Shown: positions 1-8,832, numbered from the stretch's first letter. The stretch: DNA of 64,000 nt from GYS-P2D sp964414425 (GCA_964414425.1 CAYPWL010000001.1:186001-250000), one strand, 5' to 3'. The notes: a model not told the origin generated them from the sequence alone. Numbers and translations: made by a program.

Positions 1-893
1 AGGAGAAGGGTAAGATATTCGAGATGGAGAAGAAGCGAAGTACTCAACAGCAAAACCTTCATCAGAGGGATAACTTGATCAGCAATATCAACGAAAAGCT
101 ATCTACTAAGAAATTTGACTTACAGGCTGTGTTGGATCGCTGTGATATTGAGTTCGGGGTAAAGATCAACACATATGAGCCACCTGAAGGAACAGATACT
201 ACAGTGTCATTACAGGAGCTCGTCAAAAAGCGGGATAGCATCCAGCATAAGATTAGAAATTTTGGTGAGATCAATCCGATGGCCATCACAGCCTATAATG
301 AGATAAAAGAACGTCATGAGTATATCACCAAGGAGCGTGACGACGTACTGGCAGCACAACAGTCTCTTGAGGATACCATAACGGAGATAGAAGACGCCGC
401 CTCAAGTAAGTTTACTGACAGTCTGGACCTGATCAAAGTCAACTTTAAGAAGGTATTCCAGGGATTATTTTCTGATGATGATGATTGTGACATCATCTTG
501 CTCGACGCAGAAAATCCTCTCGATGCACGAATAGAAATAGTGGCCAAGCCAAAAGGAAAGAAACCAAAATCGATCAGTCAACTATCAGGAGGGGAGAAGA
601 CACTGACGGCAGCATCATTCTTATTCGCACTGTATCTTCTCAAGCCAGCACCATTCTGTATTTTCGATGAGGTAGACGCCCCTCTCGATGATGTCAACGT
701 ACTAAAGTTTAATAAGATCATACGAGAGTTTAGCGAAGACTCACAATTCATTGTGATTACTCATAACAAGCTCACGATGTCAGAGGTGGATATACTCTAT
801 GGAGTATTTCTCAAAGAACAAGGTGTATCTGGAGTAAGTGCGGTAGATTTTAGGACTTACGATCAGACCGAGTTTAACCCAGGACTTAATTAA
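1..893 (+). CDS. smc: Chromosome segregation protein SMC, C-terminal part (5' end outside window)
   Basis: This is the C-terminal part of the SMC ATPase, which forms the condensin-like ring that organises and segregates the chromosome. The reading frame is open from the window edge, so the gene is cut by the window rather than starting at the ATG at 24. The first part is coiled-coil (many Glu/Lys, heptad-like Leu). It is followed by the C-terminal ATPase head, with the ABC signature LSGGEK (about 579-599), a Walker B stretch ending FDEVDAPLDD (about 660-693) and the H-loop in VITHNK. The stop overlaps the stop of the convergent response regulator by a few bases. The family assignment is secure from the signature plus Walker B order; RecN or Rad50 would differ around the DEVDAPLDD motif. 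Confidence 0.93.
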   Translation, partial: EKGKIFEMEKKRSTQQQNLHQRDNLISNINEKLSTKKFDLQAVLDRCDIEFGVKINTYEPPEGTDTTVSLQELVKKRDSIQHKIRNFGEINPMAITAYNEIKERHEYITKERDDVLAAQQSLEDTITEIEDAASSKFTDSLDLIKVNFKKVFQGLFSDDDDCDIILLDAENPLDARIEIVAKPKGKKPKSISQLSGGEKTLTAASFLFALYLLKPAPFCIFDEVDAPLDDVNVLKFNKIIREFSEDSQFIVITHNKLTMSEVDILYGVFLKEQGVSGVSAVDFRTYDQTEFNPGLN

Positions 894-1537
894 AGAGCCA
901 CGATACCTTTATTGATGGCGTAGGTGATCAATTCTACTGGAGAGCTGATGTCCAGTTTTTTCATGACATTCTTCCGATGGGTATATATAGTGTGCACACT
1001 GATATTGAGTATAGAAGAAATTTCTTTAGCCATCTTTCCTTGCGCTATGAGTTGGACAATCTCTGACTCACGCTTAGTAAGAGAAACCGCATCCTTGTCA
1101 TCTACGCTATCATCACCAAATGTTTTGTCAATGATGATATCAAGGATTTTGCCGCAGTAATACTTTTCATTATTGACACATGCATCTAAGGCTTTGTAGA
1201 TTTCTTGATCTCTACAGTTCTTGGTCACATAGTTATCTACTCCACGGCTGAGCACATCGTAGATAGTTCGTTTGTTGTCTTCATTAGAGATGACTAATAT
1301 CTTTGTCTTAGGAGCTACCTCTTGGATAAATGAGATGCTGTCCAATCCGAAATGGGGCTCATCAGCAAAGTCTATTGTAATTATATCATATGCGCCGCTG
1401 CTCAACTTAGATTCTAAGTCGTCATGAGACTTTGCCTCCTGTACAGACTCAAAAAATGGATTCTTATTGATTACTGACTTGATTCCTTCTTTGACCAGAA
1501 AATTGGATTCACAAACAAGGACTTCAGATTTTTTCAT
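890..1537 (-). CDS. NarL/LuxR-type response regulator (orphan)
   Basis: Two-domain response regulator. The N-terminal receiver domain (about residues 5-120) has the probable phospho-acceptor Asp in the strand IITIDFAD and a Lys in the YVTKN strand. The C-terminal LuxR HTH (about residues 150-210) reads LTKRESEIVQLIAQG, then a recognition helix around SVHTIYTHRKNVMKKL. I chose the ATG at 1537; a GTG seven codons upstream (1558) is also possible. No histidine kinase is adjacent, so its partner is unknown. After the phospho-Asp the receiver has ADEPHFG instead of the usual MPGMDG, so signalling may be atypical. It is convergent with smc, with a 4-base overlap at the stops. Confidence 0.88.
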   Translation of the reverse strand: MKKSEVLVCESNFLVKEGIKSVINKNPFFESVQEAKSHDDLESKLSSGAYDIITIDFADEPHFGLDSISFIQEVAPKTKILVISNEDNKRTIYDVLSRGVDNYVTKNCRDQEIYKALDACVNNEKYYCGKILDIIIDKTFGDDSVDDKDAVSLTKRESEIVQLIAQGKMAKEISSILNISVHTIYTHRKNVMKKLDISSPVELITYAINKGIVAL

Positions 1538-1702
1538 TTCTTCGGATCGAATTATCACTTCTTACAACAGAACAAACATCGAGAGGTTGAGTAAAAGACG
1601 CAGTTAACATGCCCCAAGTCTGGCATGTCTTTGCATCGATCTCTCCACGCCACAATATTACAGGATTTAGGGGTATTATAGATGTATGTCAACAGACACA
1701 AA

Positions 1703-1729
1703 TAAAAAACCCTGAGATAAACTCAGGGT
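1703..1729 (-). terminator. Intrinsic terminator hairpin, minus strand, without an obvious gene
   Basis: An 8-bp perfect stem (ACCCTGAG at 1709-1716 and CTCAGGGT at 1722-1729) has a 5-nt loop. Read on the minus strand it is followed by a run of six T residues, the classic intrinsic terminator form. It lies between two divergent genes, so no annotated minus-strand gene feeds into it. It may end a small RNA or a short antisense transcript, or act weakly on the plus strand in the engB leader. Confidence 0.55.
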
Positions 1730-1803
1730 CGATAGGTTTTAACAGTTGCAGCGTTATGCGTGCGATTATAAAGTTAGCTTTATTTTAGCTTCTTATAGAG
1801 TAT

Positions 1804-2424
1804 ATGTCAAACACCATACCAAAATATCATATCCAAGACGTAGCCTTCTTAGGGAGCTTCCCTTCAGTAGAAAAAGCTCCAGTGGTAAGTCTGCCGGAGT
1901 TCGCCTTCATAGGACGTTCTAATGTGGGTAAGTCATCGCTGATTAATTATATCTGCAATCGAAAGAAGCTCGCCAAGACCTCCAGCACTCCAGGTAAAAC
2001 TCAGTATATAAATCTATTTAAAGTTGAAGAGAAATGGGTCTTAGCGGATTTGCCTGGATATGGTTATGCTAAGATCTCTAAGAAGATGAGAGCTAAGTGG
2101 GGCAGGATGATAGAACAGTATTTGCTCCGTCGAGAGATGTTGGGTTGTGTATTCCTATTAATAGACGCCAGAGTACCTGCTCAAGAGATTGATCTCGATA
2201 TGATCGACTGGCTCGGATCTAATCAGATTCCATTTGTACTTGTATTCACTAAAACTGACAAGCTTAAGCCCCAGCAGTTAAAGGATAATATGGTTGCATT
2301 TTTCAGTAATCTTAGAGAGACATGGGAACAAATGCCACATCACATCTTGAGTTCTTCCCTTAAGGGTAAAGGGAAAGAAGAAATCATGGACTTGATTCAA
2401 AATGTAGTAGACGATCTCGATTAA
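1804..2424 (+). CDS. engB: Ribosome biogenesis GTPase EngB (YihA/YsxC)
   Basis: TRAFAC-class small GTPase needed for late assembly of the 50S subunit; cytoplasmic. All G motifs are visible: G1 GRSNVGKS (residues 37-44), the Thr of TPGKTQ as G2, G3 DLPGYGYAK, G4 TKTDKL and a G5-like SSSLKG near the C-terminus. At 206 residues it has the usual length. The DLPGYGYAK form is diagnostic of EngB and separates it from Era or EngA. Only 21 bases separate it from the downstream acyltransferase on the same strand, so co-transcription is likely. Confidence 0.96.
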   Translation: MSNTIPKYHIQDVAFLGSFPSVEKAPVVSLPEFAFIGRSNVGKSSLINYICNRKKLAKTSSTPGKTQYINLFKVEEKWVLADLPGYGYAKISKKMRAKWGRMIEQYLLRREMLGCVFLLIDARVPAQEIDLDMIDWLGSNQIPFVLVFTKTDKLKPQQLKDNMVAFFSNLRETWEQMPHHILSSSLKGKGKEEIMDLIQNVVDDLD

Positions 2425-2445
2425 TAACTAAGCCCAATTAACTAC

Positions 2446-4146
2446 ATGAAAGAGCGAGATCATATCATAGAGGATATCGAAAAATGGCCCATATCTCAAT
2501 TCTACCAAGAAAGAGAGTCTAAAGTTCAGATGCTCAGTGATCAGTTAACCCTATACTTAATTGATAATCACACTGAGGCGGAACTCATTGATATCGTCAA
2601 TAGGACTGTTTATCTCGAGAAGCTAAGAGTCCGCACCGATCCATTAAAAGTTGATCCACCAAAAGAGATCACCTATTGGAAAAAGATCGAATCTGAGCTT
2701 AGCGAAGACCAACTATCCGAGGATATCAGTCAACAACTTCATGATAAGGTTAGGCGTATCAGCAATCGCTATGCAGAGGAAATAGCGGGCGATTTCAGAC
2801 CTAAGACCTTCATGTTTGCTCGCAAGGCATTGACACGACTATTTGGTAGTCTTTTCAATCCTTTCTTCGCTCATAACAAAAAAGGATTCTGGGGTGGGAA
2901 AGAGGCCGTATTAGATAAGATTAATATTGTAGGACCTGTAGATCACATCAGAGAGCTCTTCACTAAGGGCTCAGTACTCATACTACCTACACACTCATCC
3001 AACTTAGATTCTATATTAGTTGGCTATGCCATAGAGATGTTGACTGGACTACCGGCCTTCTCTTATGGTGCTGGGTTAAACTTGTATGACTACGAGCTGA
3101 TGGCTTACTATATGAGTAAGCTGGGAGCTTATAAGGTTGACCGACGAAAGAAAAATCCAATTTATGCTCAAGCAATTAGGCAATTTTCACGGATATCGAT
3201 AGAGCAGAATCTCAATAGCATATTCTTTCCCGGAGGTACCCGATCAAGAAGTGGAGAAGTAGAAAGCAAAGTGAAGCTGGGTCTGCTGAGCACCTTACTA
3301 GAGGCACAAAATGACTTCTATGGTCACAACTATGATAAAAAGATCATCATTGTTCCATTAGTGATCAGTTACCACTCGGTGCTCGAAGCTTCCTCACTGA
3401 TCGAACAGCACCTAAAAAAGACAGGAAAACAAAACTATCTATCCACTAAGAAGGAATCGAAATCATCTTTTAAATCGATCAGATTCTTGCGACGCCTGTT
3501 CGGCAGAGGAACGAATGTTACACTATCATTTGGTGCTCCTATAGATGTATTTGGTCATCGACTTGATGTAGAGGGAAACAGTGTTAAGGATGGTCGAATC
3601 ATCGATATCAAAGAGTATTACCAAAATAATGGAAAAGTATCATCTGATAAGCAACGTAATCTCGTCTACACTCGCAACTTAGGGGATGAACTTGTGAGAA
3701 GCTACTATCAAGCCAATGTTGTACTGACCAGTCAGTTAATCACCTTTGTTAGCTTTAGATTGTTTTGTAAGCATTTCATCGATATAGATCTACTCAACTT
3801 GGTTAACATGCCTGTTGACTTGTTCGAGTTGGCTGAGGAGGAGGTATATGAGCAGATCACCACTGTTTTAGAAAGGCTCAAAGCCCTTAGAGATCAAGGA
3901 AAGATCAAACTGAGCAAAGAATTGGACACAATGACAACAACTGAGATTGTACAGGACGGTCTCAAAAACTTGAATATTTACCATCTAAGGCGGCCTTTGT
4001 ATATTAAAAACGGTATGTTTCGATCTGAGGACATCAAGGTTCTCTATTTTTATGCTAACCGACTATCAGGCTACGATCTTGATCGATTTATTCATAATCG
4101 CGCCAAGGAGGTACAGAGTTTAAAAATGACGGTTGATCATTTGTGA
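2446..4146 (+). CDS. PlsB-like glycerol-3-phosphate/lysophospholipid acyltransferase
   Basis: Member of the PlsB/PlsC acyltransferase superfamily, probably acylating glycerol-3-phosphate or a related lysolipid at the membrane surface. Motif I HSSNLD (HX4D, about residues 182-187) and the substrate-binding motif FFPGGTRSRSG (about 260-270, the FPEGTRS position) are present. The Glu of the usual FPEGTRS is replaced by Gly, which is common in PlsB-like rather than PlsC proteins. A long helical N-terminus (about 1-150) and C-terminal region (about 400-566) flank the domain, as in PlsB, although at 566 residues it is shorter than E. coli PlsB (about 800). No signal peptide or clear membrane helix is seen. 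The natural substrate cannot be assigned from sequence. Confidence 0.8.
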   Translation: MKERDHIIEDIEKWPISQFYQERESKVQMLSDQLTLYLIDNHTEAELIDIVNRTVYLEKLRVRTDPLKVDPPKEITYWKKIESELSEDQLSEDISQQLHDKVRRISNRYAEEIAGDFRPKTFMFARKALTRLFGSLFNPFFAHNKKGFWGGKEAVLDKINIVGPVDHIRELFTKGSVLILPTHSSNLDSILVGYAIEMLTGLPAFSYGAGLNLYDYELMAYYMSKLGAYKVDRRKKNPIYAQAIRQFSRISIEQNLNSIFFPGGTRSRSGEVESKVKLGLLSTLLEAQNDFYGHNYDKKIIIVPLVISYHSVLEASSLIEQHLKKTGKQNYLSTKKESKSSFKSIRFLRRLFGRGTNVTLSFGAPIDVFGHRLDVEGNSVKDGRIIDIKEYYQNNGKVSSDKQRNLVYTRNLGDELVRSYYQANVVLTSQLITFVSFRLFCKHFIDIDLLNLVNMPVDLFELAEEEVYEQITTVLERLKALRDQGKIKLSKELDTMTTTEIVQDGLKNLNIYHLRRPLYIKNGMFRSEDIKVLYFYANRLSGYDLDRFIHNRAKEVQSLKMTVDHL

Positions 4147-4169
4147 TTGAGGCGCTCTAAACTATTGAG

Positions 4170-4718
4170 GTGAATTTTATAATATTTGATTTAGAAGCAA
4201 CTTGTTGGAGAGGGCGTCCGCCTAAAGGTATCACGGAGATCATCGAAATAGGTGCAGTCAAAGTTGATCGCTTTGGTCACGTTGCAGGGCAATTTTCAGA
4301 ATTTGTCAAGCCTATTGTTAATCCACAGCTATCAGGTTTTTGTACATACCTCACCCATATCGAGCAAAAAGATGTGGATCACGCTGACAAGTTTGAGCCC
4401 GTATGTCGTCGATTTATGGAGTGGGCTGAGATAGGAGAGGAGGAGTATATGATGTGTTCATGGGGTCATGATGACTTCAACTTATTAAGTAATGATTGCA
4501 AGCTTCACAAGATGGAATATGAATGGGTGAAGCATTTTACCGACCTCAAAAGAGCTTATCAACGGGTCAAAAAAATCAAGAATGCTAGTGGACTAAAAAG
4601 CACCGTGAAGAAGGAGGGTTTTGAGTTTACAGGTATACACCATCGTGCCATAAGCGATGCTGAAAACCTTGCCAAGGTCTTCATCAAATATTTTGAGGAA
4701 TGGGATTTAACCTATTAA
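4170..4718 (+). CDS. DEDDh 3'-5' exonuclease (KapD/ERI-1-like)
   Basis: RNase T/DEDDh exonuclease-fold protein. Exo I is FDLEATC (residues 6-12, giving the first D and the E), Exo II is the Asp in WGHDDFN, and Exo III is HHRAISDAEN (the catalytic His and last Asp). The WGxxD form and the insertion around CTYLTHIEQ resemble the KapD/ERI-1 group, which includes RNA exonucleases, more than DnaQ. The start is GTG (4170), because the FDLEAT motif begins only a few residues later and no ATG precedes it in frame. It lies 23 bases after the acyltransferase gene and is probably in the same transcript. The substrate (RNA or DNA) is not determined. Confidence 0.85.
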   Translation: MNFIIFDLEATCWRGRPPKGITEIIEIGAVKVDRFGHVAGQFSEFVKPIVNPQLSGFCTYLTHIEQKDVDHADKFEPVCRRFMEWAEIGEEEYMMCSWGHDDFNLLSNDCKLHKMEYEWVKHFTDLKRAYQRVKKIKNASGLKSTVKKEGFEFTGIHHRAISDAENLAKVFIKYFEEWDLTY

Positions 4719-4828
4719 TGGTCGTTTAATTCCTTAATCTTATCTAAATATTGAATCAGATTGAACGTAAGGATCCTTACTTTGTGTTTAAGAGATACAT
4801 TAATAAGACTTAAATTAAAATAAATACA

Positions 4829-5521
4829 ATGACACGAATTATTACGCTTGTAATTAGCTTGATTTTTTCTGTTGCGATGTTCGCACAAAATGGAGCTTTA
4901 ACAATAGAAGTGGTTGAGGCCAATTCTACAGACGCTCAAGTAGCGGCGCAATTAGAAATGATGAAGGGTACCAAAATATCGGTAAGCTACATGGGTGAAA
5001 AATCCTTAACCGAGATGAATATGATGGGGGGGCTTGTTAATATCGACGTGAAAATGTCGGAAAACGGCGATATGGACATGTATATGGATATGATGGGCCA
5101 GAAAATGTGGATCCCAAGTACGAAAGCCGAGCTTGACTTAGCCAAGGCACAAGCCGGAGCGTCAGATCCTGAGTTTGTCTATGATGAGAGTGATACTAAA
5201 GAGATTGCAGGATTTGAGTGCTACAAGGTCACGATGACTAATCCAGATGTAGAAGGGTTCGTATTAGAAGCATATATTACTGAAGAAATTGTAGCTAATG
5301 CTGCTGTGATACAGGGTGTGGATATCAGCCAATTCAAAGGATTTCCATTGGAATATACAATCAACAGCTCTACACCAAATATGAATATGACCTTTACTAC
5401 CACAGATTACACGGCTGATGTTGATGCATCTGTGTTTGACGTAAAAAGCGATGGCTTTACCAAGATGACCATGGAAGAGTTTCAATCTTTAATGGGAGGT
5501 GCAGGAGGCTTCGGTTTCTAA
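4829..5521 (+). CDS. Secreted Met-rich protein, DUF4412-like
   Basis: The protein starts with a clear Sec signal peptide (about residues 1-20, ending VAMFAQ). The mature part is about 210 residues of predicted beta structure with many Met and Asp residues (for example MDMYMDMMGQKMW) and ends in a Gly-rich tail GGAGGFGF. The layout (a short repeat of Met-rich strands, then KEIAGFECYKVTM followed by a threonine-rich strand) resembles DUF4412-type proteins of Bacteroidota. These are periplasmic or outer-membrane-associated proteins of unknown function, and the assignment is by resemblance. A strong terminator follows directly. The Met content could reflect metal handling, but nothing around it supports that. 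Confidence 0.6.
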   Translation: MTRIITLVISLIFSVAMFAQNGALTIEVVEANSTDAQVAAQLEMMKGTKISVSYMGEKSLTEMNMMGGLVNIDVKMSENGDMDMYMDMMGQKMWIPSTKAELDLAKAQAGASDPEFVYDESDTKEIAGFECYKVTMTNPDVEGFVLEAYITEEIVANAAVIQGVDISQFKGFPLEYTINSSTPNMNMTFTTTDYTADVDASVFDVKSDGFTKMTMEEFQSLMGGAGGFGF

Positions 5522-5545
5522 TCAATACGCACTGACAGAACATAT

Positions 5546-5582
5546 AAGGGCTGAGCAATGATTTGTTCAGCCCTTTTTTTGT
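5546..5582 (+). terminator. Intrinsic terminator of the DUF4412-like gene
   Basis: Stem AAGGGCTGAGC (5546-5556) pairs with GTTCAGCCCTT (5565-5575, one G-U pair) around an 8-nt loop and runs into a T tract. It lies 25 bases after the stop codon of the secreted protein gene. Confidence 0.9.
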
Positions 5583-6355
5583 GCCATAATTGTGTGTCCC
5601 AATACAACGTGTCACCCCGCTTGGGTTAATATCTATGCTTGTTATATAGTTACAGAGATTGTGCTCCTACGGAGCAAGTTAAGACGATAAACTTCTGATT
5701 GATACACAGCCGGTCATTCATAACGAGTTGAAGGTAAAGTCCTATTGGGAACTAACCTTTGTAACTCTGACAAGCGTTACAAATCTTAGCTCCAGAGAAA
5801 GGATGCTCACGACCTAATTTTTTATATTATGCCAGGGGATTCTAAAGAGTGAAGGGTTTCTGACTGTACGACAAAAACCCTTCATAGAGTAATTAACTAA
5901 TAAAAATATTTTTTGGCCGATGCACGCCTGCGAATGCTTCTTATGTAGTTTTATACTAATACTTATAGTTCTGATAATCACCCCTTTATGTAGAAGCAAT
6001 AAGTATCATAGTTAAAGTTGATTTTTCATTTCACTTTATGAAATGGGCCCAATCGAAATCGGGCCCTTAATGGTTCTCATTAAGTGGTGTTAATTCTTTG
6101 TTTTTTAGATTGCATCATCGTTACTGATAACAATACTCAATAGCCAGTCCCAAAAATTCATTTTTTATGTTTTTTACGTTTAGTAATAGTTTGGTAATAC
6201 CAAACTACAGCAATACGTCCTTGCTAAAAATGATCTTTAAGTAAGTATTAGTCTGTTAATATTCTGCAACTAAATAAGCTTATTTTGTATAATTCATTGA
6301 TTATTAGGATCTAATAATATTCAATTTGACTATATTGAATAACAAAATTGAGGGT
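5583..6355. other. Long non-coding stretch with several inverted repeats
   Basis: No convincing gene is seen in about 770 bases. The stretch holds a series of short perfect inverted repeats: TGCTCC/GGAGCA (5662-5676), TTTGTAAC/GTTACAAA with a 10-nt loop (5758-5783), a 10-bp stem TGAAGGGTTT/AAACCCTTCA with a 15-nt loop (5850-5884), CATTTCA/TGAAATG (6027-6045) immediately followed by GGGCCC/GGGCCC (6045-6066), and the palindrome described separately at 6187-6207. None is followed by a T tract on the plus strand. These could be remnants of a dispersed palindromic repeat or a structured RNA. Confidence 0.5.
6187..6207. promoter_or_regulatory. Perfect 9+9-bp palindrome, candidate operator
   Basis: TAGTTTGGT and its exact reverse complement ACCAAACTA are separated by AAT. 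The half-site spacing suits a dimeric HTH repressor better than a terminator, since the loop would be only 3 nt and no T tract follows. It lies about 150 bases upstream of the ATG at 6356, in very AT-rich sequence. The regulator is not identified. Confidence 0.45.
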
Positions 6356-7897
6356 ATGCACAAAATATTGCGGGATATAATACGTGCCATTGAACTTTTA
6401 AAGGGATATGATGCGGACTCTTGGGAGATTTTGTCAGAAGATCTAAGCAAGGAGGTTAACCAAATTCTTTTTCTACTACTTTCAACAGATCTCAATGATG
6501 ATGAGATCTATAATAATGCATTTGACAGCTCAATTCTAAGCCCAGCTACATATACAAGGAAGAAAAATCAACTTTTGAACATATTGTCTAACGTCCTAGT
6601 CGGGAATGCTCAGATTTACGATAAAAACAAATTACGAAAAGATAGGTACCAGGTCCATATGGGATTTCATTGCATGTCAGTATTAAAGGATTTGAATTAT
6701 GTCTCTTCTGCAATATGGTATGCAAGGAATAACATAAAACAAGCTCAAAGACTCGATATGACAGTTATCGTCTTAGACACCTCTCGATATCTATATCGAC
6801 ATTATAGTAGGATTGAACTCAATCCAAAATCGGCCAAAAAATATTCCCAAATCATGAAGGAATACCAATCTTTGTTAGAAGCAGAAATGGCAATAGAGGC
6901 CTTATATAACGAAGTAGTTAATAAACAAACTGATATAAATGCACTGAGACGCTCATTGAATACTGTTATTATACCTCCGTATCGTTCTAAGTATGGTAGC
7001 TTATCTCAATTCTATATTCGACATCATGGATTGCTCCGCACATACCGCAGCGAAATCCAAGGTAAACCAGAGGAGATTTTGAAAGAGGCCCACTTTTATT
7101 ATTCCGAATTAGAAAAAAAGAGGTTCGATCATAAAGTACTAAAGGGAATGTTTTTGATGAGGAAAATTGAAGCCCATCTCCAATTGAAACAGTACGTTGA
7201 AGCACAACAAACCATCGACTTATTATTTACTAAAATCGATTCTTCTGTACCAAATTGGTTTGATGCTATGGATTTCCTCATCCGCTTAACATTGGCAACA
7301 CAGAACTATGACGCTGCTTACAAGCACGTAACGCGTCTACTTAACAATAAATCATATTCAGCTCTACCAAATACAAAGAAGGACTTATATCAGATATATG
7401 CAGTTTATATCAATTTTTTGGTTCGTACAGGGCATGTTCAAAATGCTTCACCTTGGGGCAAGAGAAGGACCACATCCTATTTTAGATCAACAACAGTATT
7501 TGATCGAGATACTCGAGGGGTAAGAGTAGCCATAATTATTGCCGAATTAGTCTACAATATACTTGATTTAGAATACGACTCCATAGAGAGTAAAATCAAT
7601 AGTTTAAAGGTTTATTGCAGTCGCTATCTGAAAAAGAACAATGAAAATTATCGGAGTAATTGTTTTATTAGAATGCTTTTAGAAATCCCTAAAGCCAACT
7701 TTAATCCTATAGCCTCAAGAAGAAAAGCAGCAGCCTATCATCACAGACTACTCAATCACCCGTTGGAAATCTCAAGACAACCACGAGAGGTTGAAATCAT
7801 ACCGTTTGAACAACTGTGGCATATCATAATTCATTACTTACGAAGCCCGAAGCGTGCACGTAAAAATGCCATGCAGCTCTCAGCATTTAACCTGTAG
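6356..7897 (+). CDS. Large helical protein of unknown function, TPR-like middle region
   Basis: I do not recognise the family. About 513 residues, predicted almost entirely alpha-helical, soluble, with no signal peptide. Roughly residues 260-370 look like degenerate TPR/helical hairpins (repeated Ala/Tyr spacing such as LKQYVEAQQTIDLLF and QNYDAAYKHVTRLL). The C-terminus is basic (SPKRARKNAMQ). The frame extends upstream to a TTG at 6326, but the ATG at 6356 has a GAGGG sequence just before it and was preferred. The gene looks more AT-rich than its neighbours, with many AAA/AAT/ATA codons, which may mean lineage-specific expansion or transfer. It has a long upstream region with a perfect palindrome, so regulation is probably its own. 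A paralogous Saprospiria family is my guess only. Confidence 0.75.
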   Translation: MHKILRDIIRAIELLKGYDADSWEILSEDLSKEVNQILFLLLSTDLNDDEIYNNAFDSSILSPATYTRKKNQLLNILSNVLVGNAQIYDKNKLRKDRYQVHMGFHCMSVLKDLNYVSSAIWYARNNIKQAQRLDMTVIVLDTSRYLYRHYSRIELNPKSAKKYSQIMKEYQSLLEAEMAIEALYNEVVNKQTDINALRRSLNTVIIPPYRSKYGSLSQFYIRHHGLLRTYRSEIQGKPEEILKEAHFYYSELEKKRFDHKVLKGMFLMRKIEAHLQLKQYVEAQQTIDLLFTKIDSSVPNWFDAMDFLIRLTLATQNYDAAYKHVTRLLNNKSYSALPNTKKDLYQIYAVYINFLVRTGHVQNASPWGKRRTTSYFRSTTVFDRDTRGVRVAIIIAELVYNILDLEYDSIESKINSLKVYCSRYLKKNNENYRSNCFIRMLLEIPKANFNPIASRRKAAAYHHRLLNHPLEISRQPREVEIIPFEQLWHIIIHYLRSPKRARKNAMQLSAFNL

Positions 7898-7955
7898 ATT
7901 TAAATAGAGCCATGAATTCTGGTTAAATTAAGTTAATAACTATTAGATCTATTAG

Positions 7956-8759
7956 ATGATAGAAGACTTCAAAAAAGAATTCGAGCTAAAGCTACCACCT
8001 CAAGAAGATGTCATCAATCGGAATAAACGCATTAGCAGTATTTATGCTAAGTACTACCTTGATCACCAAGATATATTCAAGTGGGCAGGTATGGCAGCCT
8101 TCGCCTCCAACCATATCGGTATCGGGTTATTACCATATCATATCAAAGGTCACGTATTGTTAGACCTAGAGACTTCATGTAGCTCCAGAGGATGGACTAA
8201 TGACTTCAACTTACTACGTCATATCAATAATCGTATTTATGATGACATAATTTGGACACATCAGGCCTATCTGGATGGAGGGATCAAACAACTCTCTAAA
8301 CTCATGAAACACGACCCTCATTACAATTCGATGCTCTCTGGATGGAGTGCTTTAGATCAAGCAATACATGCCCAGAGCAGTGATGAAGATGATAGAAATA
8401 TCAAAATCTGGAATGCTAACAAGATTCTGCTGAGACATGAACAAGAGATGGTCGTTCAACCGATGTTTGATCGATTTGGCGCAATATTCAAACGACTGAT
8501 TACTCTTTTTGCCACACTTGATTTCGCACCTAATCATATCAATACCAGCTTCAAATATTACTCGTCCTTTGTATTTTATATGTACCGTAAGCAGTTAAAA
8601 CTCCTTAGAGAAACATATTATATACCTGATTTGACCAATTTTAATCAGCGATGGAGTTGGCTCGATAGTATCGTAATCGAGAAATGGATAGAAAGCGAAA
8701 AATACAATGATAAACTATTGAACAGTCTAATGGGTATACTGAATTGTAAGGCCTGCTGA
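7956..8759 (+). CDS. Uncharacterised protein, possibly DUF2515-like
   Basis: 267 residues, soluble, helical, no signal peptide. The N-terminal stretch NRNKRISSIYAKYYLDH, the following W..MA.FAS.H and the later HEQEMVVQPMFDRF recall the DUF2515 family (Bacillus YppC-like), in which a helix N..R..aYa.yY..H is followed by W..lA..vS. The resemblance is by eye and uncertain. It lies 58 bases after the helical protein on the same strand, so the two may be co-transcribed. No function is known for DUF2515 and none can be inferred from context. Confidence 0.6.
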   Translation: MIEDFKKEFELKLPPQEDVINRNKRISSIYAKYYLDHQDIFKWAGMAAFASNHIGIGLLPYHIKGHVLLDLETSCSSRGWTNDFNLLRHINNRIYDDIIWTHQAYLDGGIKQLSKLMKHDPHYNSMLSGWSALDQAIHAQSSDEDDRNIKIWNANKILLRHEQEMVVQPMFDRFGAIFKRLITLFATLDFAPNHINTSFKYYSSFVFYMYRKQLKLLRETYYIPDLTNFNQRWSWLDSIVIEKWIESEKYNDKLLNSLMGILNCKAC

Positions 8760-8812
8760 TCTTCTCCCACATTAAGCTAATAGCTTAGGCTTCTCTTGCA
8801 CTGTTATTACAA

Positions 8813-8820
8813 TACATTTG
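8813..8820 (+). promoter_or_regulatory. Candidate Bacteroidota -7 element (TACATTTG)
   Basis: TACATTTG matches the TAnnTTTG element used by the Bacteroidota primary sigma factor and lies 12 bases before the ATG at 8833. A TTG at 8796-8798 could be the upstream element, but the spacing (14) is shorter than usual. It argues against the in-frame TTG at 8818 being the start of the next gene. Confidence 0.35.
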
Positions 8821-8832
8821 TATTTTTATAAT

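Noticed and set aside
1709..1803. Hairpin before engB as a riboswitch
   Set aside because: Only one simple stem, no conserved aptamer features, and engB is not a usual riboswitch target.
5814..5999. Minus-strand 61-codon frame in the inverted-repeat region
   Set aside because: No family resemblance, biased codon look, overlaps hairpins, and no ribosome-binding or promoter support.
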